Positions 25,039 to 32,642 of a stretch of DNA of 64,000 bases are shown here, in pieces. Source of the stretch: Caldilineaceae bacterium (GTDB lineage Bacteria; Chloroflexota; Anaerolineae; Caldilineales; Caldilineaceae); assembly GCA_022823185.1 (NCBI GenBank), contig JAJDXQ010000046.1, positions 62,001 to 126,000 on the forward strand, read 5' to 3'. Both the position numbers and the translations under genes were made by a program. Each line of letters begins with the position of its first letter. The first letter of the stretch is position 1. The notes under the pieces are model-generated. The model worked only from the letters and a program-made list of their open reading frames with translations, was not told where the DNA came from and searched no databases.

Positions 25039-25524
25039 CTACTTCAATTCAAACTCAAACGTGACCGAATCGGTCTGGCCCCCGGAGCTGATCTCCAACG
25101 TCAGGACCCATACACCGCCCATATTAAAGCGCATCCCCTCCAGAAGATAGTCGCCGTCTCCCAGGTTTTCGGTTACACGCGGCGCCGTGGGAAAGCCGTG
25201 GTTGTGCGCCGGCATGCCTCCTTCTATGCTGATGTCCGCACTGATGACCGGGTTTTCGTCCGCCGTCTCTATATGGATTACCCAGGAATGGGTCTCGTTG
25301 ATGACCACCGGATCCAACTGGCTGACTGCGCTCACGATGAAGAGCCCGTTCTCGGTGGCCTGGGCTTCGATCGCGTCCGCCGCCATGGAGCCGCCTGACA
25401 TGTCCATGCCGGATTCACCATCCATGGCCATGCCTTCCTCGCCATTCTGCGTCGGCGCGACCATGTTGCAGGCGCTCAGAAGAAACGCCAAAGTCATCAG
25501 GGCGGCTGCCAGGAAACGCTTCAT
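25039..25524 (-). CDS. FixH/YtkA-like lipoprotein with Met-rich segment
   Basis: The 161-residue exported lipoprotein has signal peptide residues 1-18 with lipobox LLSAC and Cys19 as the lipidation site. Residues about 32-48 are rich in Met, Gly, Ser and Asp, a composition found in copper-binding segments. The C-terminal domain GGMPAHNHGFP, followed by GDYLLEGMRFNMGGVWVL, is the YtkA-like/FixH-type immunoglobulin-like fold, with exposed His-x-His that could bind metal. I chose the ATG at 25524, with AGGTGA about 8 nt upstream; a TTG at 25545 would put charged residues ahead of the signal. It is the first gene of a two-gene operon with the di-heme peroxidase. Function in metal handling or as peroxidase substrate is inference. 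Confidence 0.8.
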   Translation of the reverse strand: MKRFLAAALMTLAFLLSACNMVAPTQNGEEGMAMDGESGMDMSGGSMAADAIEAQATENGLFIVSAVSQLDPVVINETHSWVIHIETADENPVISADISIEGGMPAHNHGFPTAPRVTENLGDGDYLLEGMRFNMGGVWVLTLEISSGGQTDSVTFEFELK

Positions 25525-26041
25525 GATCAACTTCACCTTTCTCAACCCAACAACTCGCGGGACACGGAGCAGTATACCACTTTGTCGTCAGCCTGAAGGT
25601 TTCGGCTGGGGACTTTTCAGCAAGAGTCACGTGTTCGGTTAGGTGACGGCAGACTGTTCAGCCCTTTCGCAAACAATTCCTGCGCCTCTTCGGGGCAGCA
25701 ACTGGCGAAAGAACCTTCCAGTCTCCTGCGCAGTGGAACGAGCGAATCTTGTCTGGAAAGACCTTACGTTTCGCCGCGGCTGCAACGGGCCTGCAGCAGT
25801 TCGGAAACTCGCTCGCCGGGCGCAGACGCATATTGAAGAGTACGAGCGGGAAGCGCGTGGTATTCCCGCGCACGGATGCGCTTCCGTGAGGGACAACGAT
25901 TAGTTTCAGGAAGGTGAGATCGACAGGCCCCGGCTAAACATGGCCGCTGGCGAAGAGGATGCGAGACTCCAATTCTACTGAGAGGCGTGCGCAGGCGGCA
26001 TAGACGGCCTGGACGCTCTTCCCCTTCCCGTCACTGCCTGC
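25525..26041. other. Gene-poor interval, no supported feature
   Basis: About 517 bp separates the lipoprotein operon from the next minus-strand gene. Frames of 85-86 codons are open on both strands over 25639-25903, which in GC-rich DNA is what chance predicts. Neither has a ribosome binding site, a known domain or credible composition. The lipoprotein promoter should lie here, but I could not pick out a convincing pair of hexamers. Confidence 0.4.
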
Positions 26042-27100
26042 CTAACGGTCAAACTCCTGCCACCGCGCTGCCATCCTGTTCAGCTTGCGTTGGAATCCCG
26101 GCCGGTCGATCACTTCCCGGTTGACCGGGAAGGCAGGAATCTCCCCTTGAAACAGGGAAAGCAGGCTTTCGCACGCGATTGTGCCGTTCATTTCGTATAG
26201 ATCATCGGTCCACGCCAGCGCATGGGGCGACAGAATGACGTTGTCCATCCCAATGAGCGGATGATCGAGCGGGAGCGGCTCCGGTTCTACAACATCCAGA
26301 CCGGCGCCCGCGATCGCGCCTGCCTGCAAGGCAGCCACAAGGTCATCCTGGTTGACAATCGGCCCGCGCGCGGTATTGATAAAGTAGGCGCCCGGCTTCA
26401 TCAGAGCGAAAAGGCGGGCGTTGATAAAGCCGCGCGTCTCTTCGGTCAGGGGGCAATTCGTCACCACAAAGTCCGATTCGCTGAAGATGGCCTCCAGGCT
26501 TACCAGTTCGACGTTGAGCGCACGGGCCCGCTCGGGGTCGAGGTACGGGTCGTGCGCCAGCCGCCGCCCCAGGTCGAAAGGACCCAGAAGGCGAAACATC
26601 TCGCCGCCAATGTTGCCCATGCCGACAGACCCAACCGTCTTGCCGCTCAACCCGAGGCCGGACGTCTGCGCCTTCAGGTCCCACCGTCCCGTCCGCACCA
26701 GTCTGTCCTTGGCCGCCAGTTTCTTGGCCAGCGCCAGGATCAGTGTCAGGATGGCCTCGGCAACCGGTTTGCGCACGGCGTCAACCGCGATGGCCAGCAA
26801 CACGTCGTTTGCGGTCATGGCGGCGGTGTCGACGAGATCGTAACCCACGCCCCAGCGCGCGACACAGGCGAGCCCATCGTTGCCGGCAACCGTGGAGGCG
26901 TCGTAGGGGCTCCCCAGAGCGATTACGCCTTCAAAACCCGCGACGGCTTCGGCCGTTACCGGTTCACCGGTTCCGGCGTCGAAGAAGTCCCACTCAACAT
27001 GCGGCAACGGGTCGATCAACCTTGCCAGAACCGGTTCGATCGTCCCAGGGGCAGCGGTCTTGAATCCGGAGGATACACCAATACGAAATGGTTGGGTCAT
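26042..27100 (-). CDS. D-2-hydroxyacid dehydrogenase (phosphoglycerate dehydrogenase-like)
   Basis: The 352-residue NAD-dependent dehydrogenase has dinucleotide motif VGSVGMGNIGGEMFRL, substrate-domain WGVGYDLVD, and catalytic residues in NTARGPIVN (Arg), VVEPEPLPLDHPL (Glu) and SPHALAWTD (His). These place it in the 2-hydroxyacid dehydrogenase family. The AHDPYLDPERA end of strand beta2, with Asp, points to NAD(H). It is only distantly related to the paralogue at 22.7 kb. AGGAGT precedes the ATG by about 8 nt. It is on the same strand as the PhyH and enolase-superfamily genes upstream, with spacings of about 100 and 67 bp, consistent with a catabolic operon. Confidence 0.88.
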   Translation of the reverse strand: MTQPFRIGVSSGFKTAAPGTIEPVLARLIDPLPHVEWDFFDAGTGEPVTAEAVAGFEGVIALGSPYDASTVAGNDGLACVARWGVGYDLVDTAAMTANDVLLAIAVDAVRKPVAEAILTLILALAKKLAAKDRLVRTGRWDLKAQTSGLGLSGKTVGSVGMGNIGGEMFRLLGPFDLGRRLAHDPYLDPERARALNVELVSLEAIFSESDFVVTNCPLTEETRGFINARLFALMKPGAYFINTARGPIVNQDDLVAALQAGAIAGAGLDVVEPEPLPLDHPLIGMDNVILSPHALAWTDDLYEMNGTIACESLLSLFQGEIPAFPVNREVIDRPGFQRKLNRMAARWQEFDR

Positions 27101-27206
27101 GGCAATACTCCTGGGCTGAAATCAGAAGTCTCGAAAGCCACGCGTTTGGGGAAGGAACCGTCAAGGAGACGGACTGCGCTGCAGTTCGCCTGTTGCAGAC
27201 GGAAAG

Positions 27207-27953
27207 CTACCTGTCCTCAAACAGCGAGGGTCTGGAATTGAAATAGGGTCTCTCGAACAGTAGCCTCTGACGCGCCGTCAACGCAACCGTTTCCGGTGGA
27301 TTCAGGTATTTCGCGCTCCAGGACTGCTGGCCTGGACTGTACTTGTACAGCAGCGAGCGCCGCTGGTGGTCGGCAGTCCATGCGACGGTGCCGTGGGTCA
27401 GCGCCTCGGTGAAGATGACAACCGAACCGGCGGGGGCCTGCGGTATGACCACTGCCTCGTGCTCATCGTGGGCAGCGCGGATTCCGTCCGGACAGGGGAA
27501 ATTGGCCTTGTGGCTGCCGGGAATCGCGCAAAAGCCGCCAAGGCCCGGCCCCGTTTCAGTCAGATTCCAGGATACGACTGTGAGGCCGTTGAACATCTCG
27601 CCATTGTTGTAGTGATAGTACTCAGGCGGGTCATAGGGGGTTGCCCCGCCATGCAGCCGAAGCTGCTCCGTGCCGGCGCGCATGTATATTCCGTAATAGT
27701 GGTCCAGGCGGAAGCCATCGCCGAGAATCGTCTTCAAGTAGGGCATGATTCGGGGATGGTCTAGCAGATCGCAGAAAACGGATCCCCATTCCAGGAAGCC
27801 GCCGAAACGGGCGCTCATGGTGTCGTTCTGAGGAGGGGGGAGCCCTTGATCGTCGATGGACCGATTCAGGTCCCTTACCTCCTCAGGAGTGAGGACCTCC
27901 TCCAGGACCAGGTAGCCCCGCAGGTCGAATAGATAGCGTTCTTCATCGTTCAT
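27207..27953 (-). CDS. Phytanoyl-CoA dioxygenase (PhyH) family protein
   Basis: The 248-residue protein opens with RYLFDLRGYLVLEEVLTPEEV, a close match to the PhyH gene at 16.5 kb. LRLHGGATPYDPPEYYHY contains the iron-binding His region. The second His is in LTHGTVAWTADHQRRSLLYKY, where the Arg pair is the likely 2-oxoglutarate contact. LGGFCAIPGSHKANFP matches the core. It is a Fe(II)/2-oxoglutarate-dependent oxygenase of unknown substrate. GGAGG lies about 6 nt before the ATG. It sits between a hydroxyacid dehydrogenase and an enolase-superfamily dehydratase on the same strand, which suggests breakdown of a hydroxy or sugar acid. Confidence 0.85.
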   Translation of the reverse strand: MNDEERYLFDLRGYLVLEEVLTPEEVRDLNRSIDDQGLPPPQNDTMSARFGGFLEWGSVFCDLLDHPRIMPYLKTILGDGFRLDHYYGIYMRAGTEQLRLHGGATPYDPPEYYHYNNGEMFNGLTVVSWNLTETGPGLGGFCAIPGSHKANFPCPDGIRAAHDEHEAVVIPQAPAGSVVIFTEALTHGTVAWTADHQRRSLLYKYSPGQQSWSAKYLNPPETVALTARQRLLFERPYFNSRPSLFEDR

Positions 27954-28020
27954 CGGGTCCTCCCCCGCTGGAATTGCAGATTTTGCCCACCATCGAATCC
28001 GGTTTGACGCTCACTGGCGG

Positions 28021-29163
28021 CTATTCGACAAGGTTGCCTTCAATATAGTCCCAGTTGATGTCCTGGCCCAGGCCGGGAAGTTGCGAGATATGGACGAAAC
28101 CCTCCTCATCCATGGGATCGTCGAGGCGGTTGAGCCATGGTTGAGGCTGATCGTAGTCGATAAAGGGGTGCAGCAGGCCGCGTTCATAATACTGGCCCGG
28201 TATGCCCATCGCGCAGAGTGCGTGAATGTTGCCGGGCCCGCCGCCGTGGACCTCCATCCTCATGCCAAAGGACTCTGCCAGATGGGCGACCTTCATCAGA
28301 GGGGTCAACCCGCCGAGGTCGCCGACGCCCCATCGCACCAGGTCGCAGGCGCCGGCCTTGATCCACTCTGCCCGCGTGTACATCTTGCCTTCCGCGGTCT
28401 CTGGTCCGCAGATAGGAAGAGAGGTCTGTTCACACAGCCAGACGTAGGAGGACATGCTGTGCTCGTCCATCGGCTCTTCCATCCAATAGTAGTCCAACTT
28501 TTCCAGGCCCTTTGCCAGGTACAGCGCTTCCAGCCTGGAATAGTAGTGACATGGATCCAGCATCAGGTGGGCATCGGGGCCGTAGACCTCGCGCACTGCG
28601 GCACAGGCGGCGATATCTCGTTTGACATCGGGCGCGCCCTCGTAGGGCGGCTGCCAGGTATGGAGCTTGAAGGCCGGGTAACCTCTCTCTATGCACCATT
28701 CGGCGAACTTGGCGTAGTCCTCCGGTGTGCCCAGGCCGCCCTCAATGTCGTCGCCGCACATCGTGCTGGCATAGGCGGGCACTTTGTCCCGCGTCGCGCC
28801 AAGCAGCTTATGGACGGGAAGGTTCAGGGCGCGGCCGGCCAGGTCCCACAGCGCCAGGTCCACCGCGTTCAGCAGCCTGTCCGACATCGTAGCCATGTTG
28901 AGGCGCTGGCGCTCCTTCAGGTTGTGCCAGATTCGCTCGCGGTAGAACGGGTCCTCACCGGTGATATAGGGCTTAACCAGGCTGTCAATGAGCGCCCGCG
29001 GGGGACTGCCGAAGTAGTGGCCTTCTATTCCTTCATCGGTGTGGATAGTAAGCAGGGACTGGACTGCCTCGTGGTCGGGCCCGGGGTGGCCGTGCCCTTC
29101 GGAGTCGCGAACGGTGTTTGAGATATAGCGGAAGCGGCGGACGGTCAGATCCGTTATCTTCAT
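28021..29163 (-). CDS. Mandelate racemase/muconate lactonizing enzyme family protein (enolase superfamily, probable sugar-acid dehydratase)
   Basis: The 380-residue enolase-superfamily protein has a capping domain at the N-terminus and a barrel after it. FKLHTW carries the catalytic Lys at the end of strand 2. The metal ligands are Asp in LMLDPCHYYS, Glu in YWMEEPMDE and Glu in ICGPETAEG, and a barrel-end His in RMEVHGGGPGN completes the site. This arrangement suits mandelate racemase-type acid-sugar dehydratases or epimerases. The ATG at 29163 has AGGAGA about 7 nt upstream; the frame continues upstream to 29493 but without domain similarity. It is the first of three minus-strand genes (with PhyH and a hydroxyacid dehydrogenase). 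Confidence 0.88.
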   Translation of the reverse strand: MKITDLTVRRFRYISNTVRDSEGHGHPGPDHEAVQSLLTIHTDEGIEGHYFGSPPRALIDSLVKPYITGEDPFYRERIWHNLKERQRLNMATMSDRLLNAVDLALWDLAGRALNLPVHKLLGATRDKVPAYASTMCGDDIEGGLGTPEDYAKFAEWCIERGYPAFKLHTWQPPYEGAPDVKRDIAACAAVREVYGPDAHLMLDPCHYYSRLEALYLAKGLEKLDYYWMEEPMDEHSMSSYVWLCEQTSLPICGPETAEGKMYTRAEWIKAGACDLVRWGVGDLGGLTPLMKVAHLAESFGMRMEVHGGGPGNIHALCAMGIPGQYYERGLLHPFIDYDQPQPWLNRLDDPMDEEGFVHISQLPGLGQDINWDYIEGNLVE

Positions 29164-29735
29164 GGGGCTCTCCTGCCAATTGGGAATTGGATGGGGACAG
29201 AAGGTTGGTGAAACGCGCCGCGTTTGCGCCTCCGGAGTCCCTCCATGCCTGCAGTGTAGCATACGCCTCTGCAGGTGAAAAGGAAGGAGATGCAATGCAC
29301 GGGCATCTGAATTTCCGGGCCGGATCAGCCGAAATCGTGGCGAAACAAAGGGCCAAAAGGCTGAAATCGCTATCAGGTTGCTGAATCCGGGGCAGAACTC
29401 TCTGAAACCTTCTGTGGATGACCCGCCTATCCCGCACTGTTCACTTGAAATGGGTAGCCGCGCCACTTTCAAATCCAGGTTTCTGTGGTACAATCCTGCT
29501 ATTGGTCAAGGGCAAGTCGGTCCTTGGTTATTGACGCGTGACAAGGGCCTCAACGATGAACGTTGCCGCCAAATTGGCAATTCGCCACGCTTGCAATTTG
29601 CCAGTAGTGTCAGTGTCTGTCGAAGGGCCAGGCACGCGATACCGCGGATGTGGCCCCCATGGAAGAAGGCCCATGCCCAACGTGTCGCCCCTTTGAGGAT
29701 TGCTTGAATTTCCCAATAGATGCGCTGAGAAAAAC
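29164..29735. other. Divergent control region of the enolase-superfamily gene and lon
   Basis: About 570 bp. It holds a promoter-like pair at 29466-29494 for lon and an imperfect inverted repeat TTGAAATGG...CCACTTTCAA (about 29442-29472) that overlaps its -35 side. No CIRCE-type heat-shock element is seen. I see no small gene that I can support. Confidence 0.4.
29466..29494 (+). promoter_or_regulatory. lon: Possible lon promoter
   Basis: TACAAT at 29489-29494 matches five of six -10 bases. The hexamer 17 bp upstream is CTTTCA (29466-29471), a poor -35. The leader to the lon ATG would be about 235 nt. Confidence 0.32.
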
Positions 29736-32642
29736 ATGAGTTTGGAACCGGAAGAGCGAGAAGTTCAGGAAGAAGACGAGCAGGAAATAGAGGATAGCGG
29801 GGAAGAAGAGGACCTGTCTGGCGAGGGCCTGGAATCTGACGCGCCAACCGCGAGTGACCCTCCGGAACAGCCCGCTGACGATGGAACGCCCAGCGAAGCA
29901 GAGGAAGGAGACGGCTCAAAGGCGACCTCATTGAGTGATGTCGCTGACGATCTGCCAGTGCTGCCGCTGCGCGGCATCGTCGTCTATCCAATGATGTGGC
30001 TGCCTCTGACGATTGGGCAGGAACGAAGCATCAAGCTGGTTGAGGACGCGCTGCCCCAGAGCCGTATCATCGCCTTGGCAACAAGCAAAGATGAATCGCT
30101 GGAGGAACCTGGCGCGGAGCAGATCTGTGAGATCGGTACGGCGGCGCAGGTTCACCGTGTATTGAAGGCCCCCGACGGCACGATTCGGCTGGCCGTTCAA
30201 GGCCTGGAGCGGATCCGCCTGACCGAATACATCCAGGAAAAGCCCTATCTGCGCGCCCGCGTCGAGGTGCTGCCCGAAACGCTCGAGGAGGGCCTGGAGT
30301 TGGATGCCTCGGCCCGCGCCGTCCAGGACCTCTTTCGGCGGTTGGTCGAATTGGACGGGCAGATGCCCGATGAACTGGCCGTGATGGCTGCCAATGTCGA
30401 GAACGCCCGCCAGCTTGCCTACCTCGTCGCCAGCAGCATGCGGCTGGAAATCAATGATTCCCAGCAACTCCTTGAGATCGACAGCGTGCAGGAGAAGCTT
30501 CTGCGGCTGACTCAGCTCTTGCACAACGAAGTCGACGTCATGGAGCTGGGAAACAAGATTCAGTCCCAGGCCCAGGGCGAAATGGAAAAGATGCAGAAAG
30601 ACTTCTTTCTGCGCGAACAGATCAAGGCGATTCAGAAGGAGTTGGGCGAGGAGGACGAGCAGGAAGCCGATATTCGCGAACTGGAGGAGCGAATCGAGGC
30701 AGCCGGCATGCCGGAAGAAGCGCACAAAGAGTCGTTGCGCGAACTGAACCGAATGCGGAGAATGCCGATTCAGGCGGCCGAGTACAGTGTCATCAAGACC
30801 TATCTCGATCTGATGGTTTCGTTGCCCTGGCAACAGACGACCGAGGACAATCTTGATATCAACCACGCCAGAAAGGTATTGGACGAGGACCATTACGGGC
30901 TGGAGGAAATCAAGGATCGCATTGTCGAATACCTTGCCGTGCGTAAGCTGCGGGCGGCGCGCAAAGAGCAGCGGGAGGAGGCAGAGGAAGAGGATGCGCG
31001 TGACAAGATACGGCGAGAACGCGAGGGTGTCCTCCTCTGTTTTGTCGGGCCGCCCGGCGTAGGCAAGACGAGCCTGGGCATCAGTGTTGCGCGTGCGATG
31101 GGGCGGAAGTTCATGCGCATGGCACTGGGCGGCGTGCGCGATGAAGCGGAGATTCGGGGTTTTCGCCGCACCTACATCGGCTCCATGCCGGGCCGCATCA
31201 TCCAGAGTTTGCGACGGGTTGAAACAAAGAACCCCGTATTCATGCTGGATGAGGTGGACAAACTGGGCCGCGATTTCCGCGGCGATCCCACCAGCGCGCT
31301 GCTGGAGGTTCTGGATCCCGAACAGAATCGAGAATATCGCGATCACTATCTGGACGTGCCCTTTGACCTGAGCGAAGTAATGTTCATCACCACGGCCAAC
31401 GTCCTTGACACGATTCCGGGCCCGCTGCGCGATCGGATGGAGGTGATTCAGCTCAGCAGTTACACGGAGCAGGAGAAGGTTAAGATCGCCCAGCAATATC
31501 TCGTGGCGCGACAGATCAAGGAAAACGGTCTGCGCGAAGGAGAGATCGTCTTTGAGGATGAAGCAGTTCGCAAAATCGTCCATGACTACACCAGAGAGGC
31601 CGGCGTACGCAACCTGGAAAGAGAGATCGGCAAGATTTGCCGCAAAGTCGCGGCGACAATTGCTGCGATGCAGCCCTATTGGGTCCAACCGCCTCTCCCT
31701 CTGAGGTTGGACGACAGCGATTCGCAACAGGGTTACGTGGAAGACTCCAAGGTCAACGGAGAGGGCAAGGCTGCCGGCGCGCAGGCAGCCGGAGACAAGG
31801 GAAGCGGCGTGCCTTTGCCGCAGTTGAGCGCAGTTGCCGAAGCGCCTTTCTCACCTGTCTTGATTACGCCGGACTCATTGGTCGAATACCTGGGCAAACG
31901 CCGTTTCCAACGCGAGGAGATCGCGGATCGGACCAGTATGCCCGGTGTGGCGGTCGGCCTTTCGTGGACGATGACCGGCGGCGAAATTCTCTTTTTTGAA
32001 GCGACCAAAATGCCGGGCAAAAAGGGGTTTGTGCTCACGGGCCAGTTGGGCGAAGTGATGAAAGAGAGCGCGCAGGCGGCGCTGAGCTACGTGCGCAGCC
32101 GTGCGCAGGAGTTGGACATTGCGCCCCACTTTTTTGAAGACATTGATATCCATCTGCACATTCCCGAAGGCGCGCTGCCCAAGGACGGACCCAGCGCGGG
32201 CGTAACCATGGTGACGGCCATCGCCAGCTTGCTGACCGGAAGACCTGTGCGCCCGGAGATCGGCATGACGGGCGAGGTGACGTTGCGAGGCAAGGTCTTG
32301 CGTATCGGAGGGTTGAAGGAGAAGGTGCTGGCCGCGGCGCGGGCAGGGCTGGGCACAGTCGTCATGCCGGCGGCCAATGAGGCCGACCTGGAAGACCTGC
32401 CGGACAATGTGCGCGAAAGGATGACATTCATCCCGGTGGAAACGGTTGACGAGGTCCTCAAGGTGGCCCTTCAGGAAGGGCCGGCCCCGCCGGAGCAGCC
32501 AGACGCCGCCGAAGGGCCGGCCGTGCGCAAGGAGCTGTCAGACGGCGAAGCCGCGGAACCTTCCATCGAACAAGTGGAGTATGCCTCCCGGGCCCGTTTG
32601 TCCGGTTTCGGGCACGGCGCTATTGAACCAAGAGAGAAATAA
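29736..32642 (+). CDS. lon: ATP-dependent protease Lon
   Basis: The 968-residue Lon protease is longer than the usual ~800. Residues 1-70 are a highly acidic low-complexity extension. The substrate-binding LON domain begins at LPVLPLRGIVVYP (73). The coiled-coil KIQSQAQGEMEKMQKDFFLR is at about 274-293. The AAA domain has Walker A GPPGVGKT (438-445) and Walker B VFMLDEVD (501-508). The proteolytic domain has Ser820 in DGPSAG and Lys863, 43 residues later as in E. coli Lon. A non-conserved insert of about 55 residues lies between the AAA alpha-subdomain and the protease domain (about 650-705). It degrades damaged and short-lived proteins in the cytoplasm. I chose the ATG at 29736; the TTG at 29700 is weaker. 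The stop overlaps the next ATG by one base. Confidence 0.97.
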   Translation: MSLEPEEREVQEEDEQEIEDSGEEEDLSGEGLESDAPTASDPPEQPADDGTPSEAEEGDGSKATSLSDVADDLPVLPLRGIVVYPMMWLPLTIGQERSIKLVEDALPQSRIIALATSKDESLEEPGAEQICEIGTAAQVHRVLKAPDGTIRLAVQGLERIRLTEYIQEKPYLRARVEVLPETLEEGLELDASARAVQDLFRRLVELDGQMPDELAVMAANVENARQLAYLVASSMRLEINDSQQLLEIDSVQEKLLRLTQLLHNEVDVMELGNKIQSQAQGEMEKMQKDFFLREQIKAIQKELGEEDEQEADIRELEERIEAAGMPEEAHKESLRELNRMRRMPIQAAEYSVIKTYLDLMVSLPWQQTTEDNLDINHARKVLDEDHYGLEEIKDRIVEYLAVRKLRAARKEQREEAEEEDARDKIRREREGVLLCFVGPPGVGKTSLGISVARAMGRKFMRMALGGVRDEAEIRGFRRTYIGSMPGRIIQSLRRVETKNPVFMLDEVDKLGRDFRGDPTSALLEVLDPEQNREYRDHYLDVPFDLSEVMFITTANVLDTIPGPLRDRMEVIQLSSYTEQEKVKIAQQYLVARQIKENGLREGEIVFEDEAVRKIVHDYTREAGVRNLEREIGKICRKVAATIAAMQPYWVQPPLPLRLDDSDSQQGYVEDSKVNGEGKAAGAQAAGDKGSGVPLPQLSAVAEAPFSPVLITPDSLVEYLGKRRFQREEIADRTSMPGVAVGLSWTMTGGEILFFEATKMPGKKGFVLTGQLGEVMKESAQAALSYVRSRAQELDIAPHFFEDIDIHLHIPEGALPKDGPSAGVTMVTAIASLLTGRPVRPEIGMTGEVTLRGKVLRIGGLKEKVLAAARAGLGTVVMPAANEADLEDLPDNVRERMTFIPVETVDEVLKVALQEGPAPPEQPDAAEGPAVRKELSDGEAAEPSIEQVEYASRARLSGFGHGAIEPREK

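Noticed and set aside
25639..25903. Opposing 85- and 86-codon frames
   Set aside because: Both strands open over the same stretch, the usual sign of chance in GC-rich DNA; no support for either.
29928..31727. 599-codon minus-strand frame
   Set aside because: Antisense to the AAA part of lon; long only because of codon bias.
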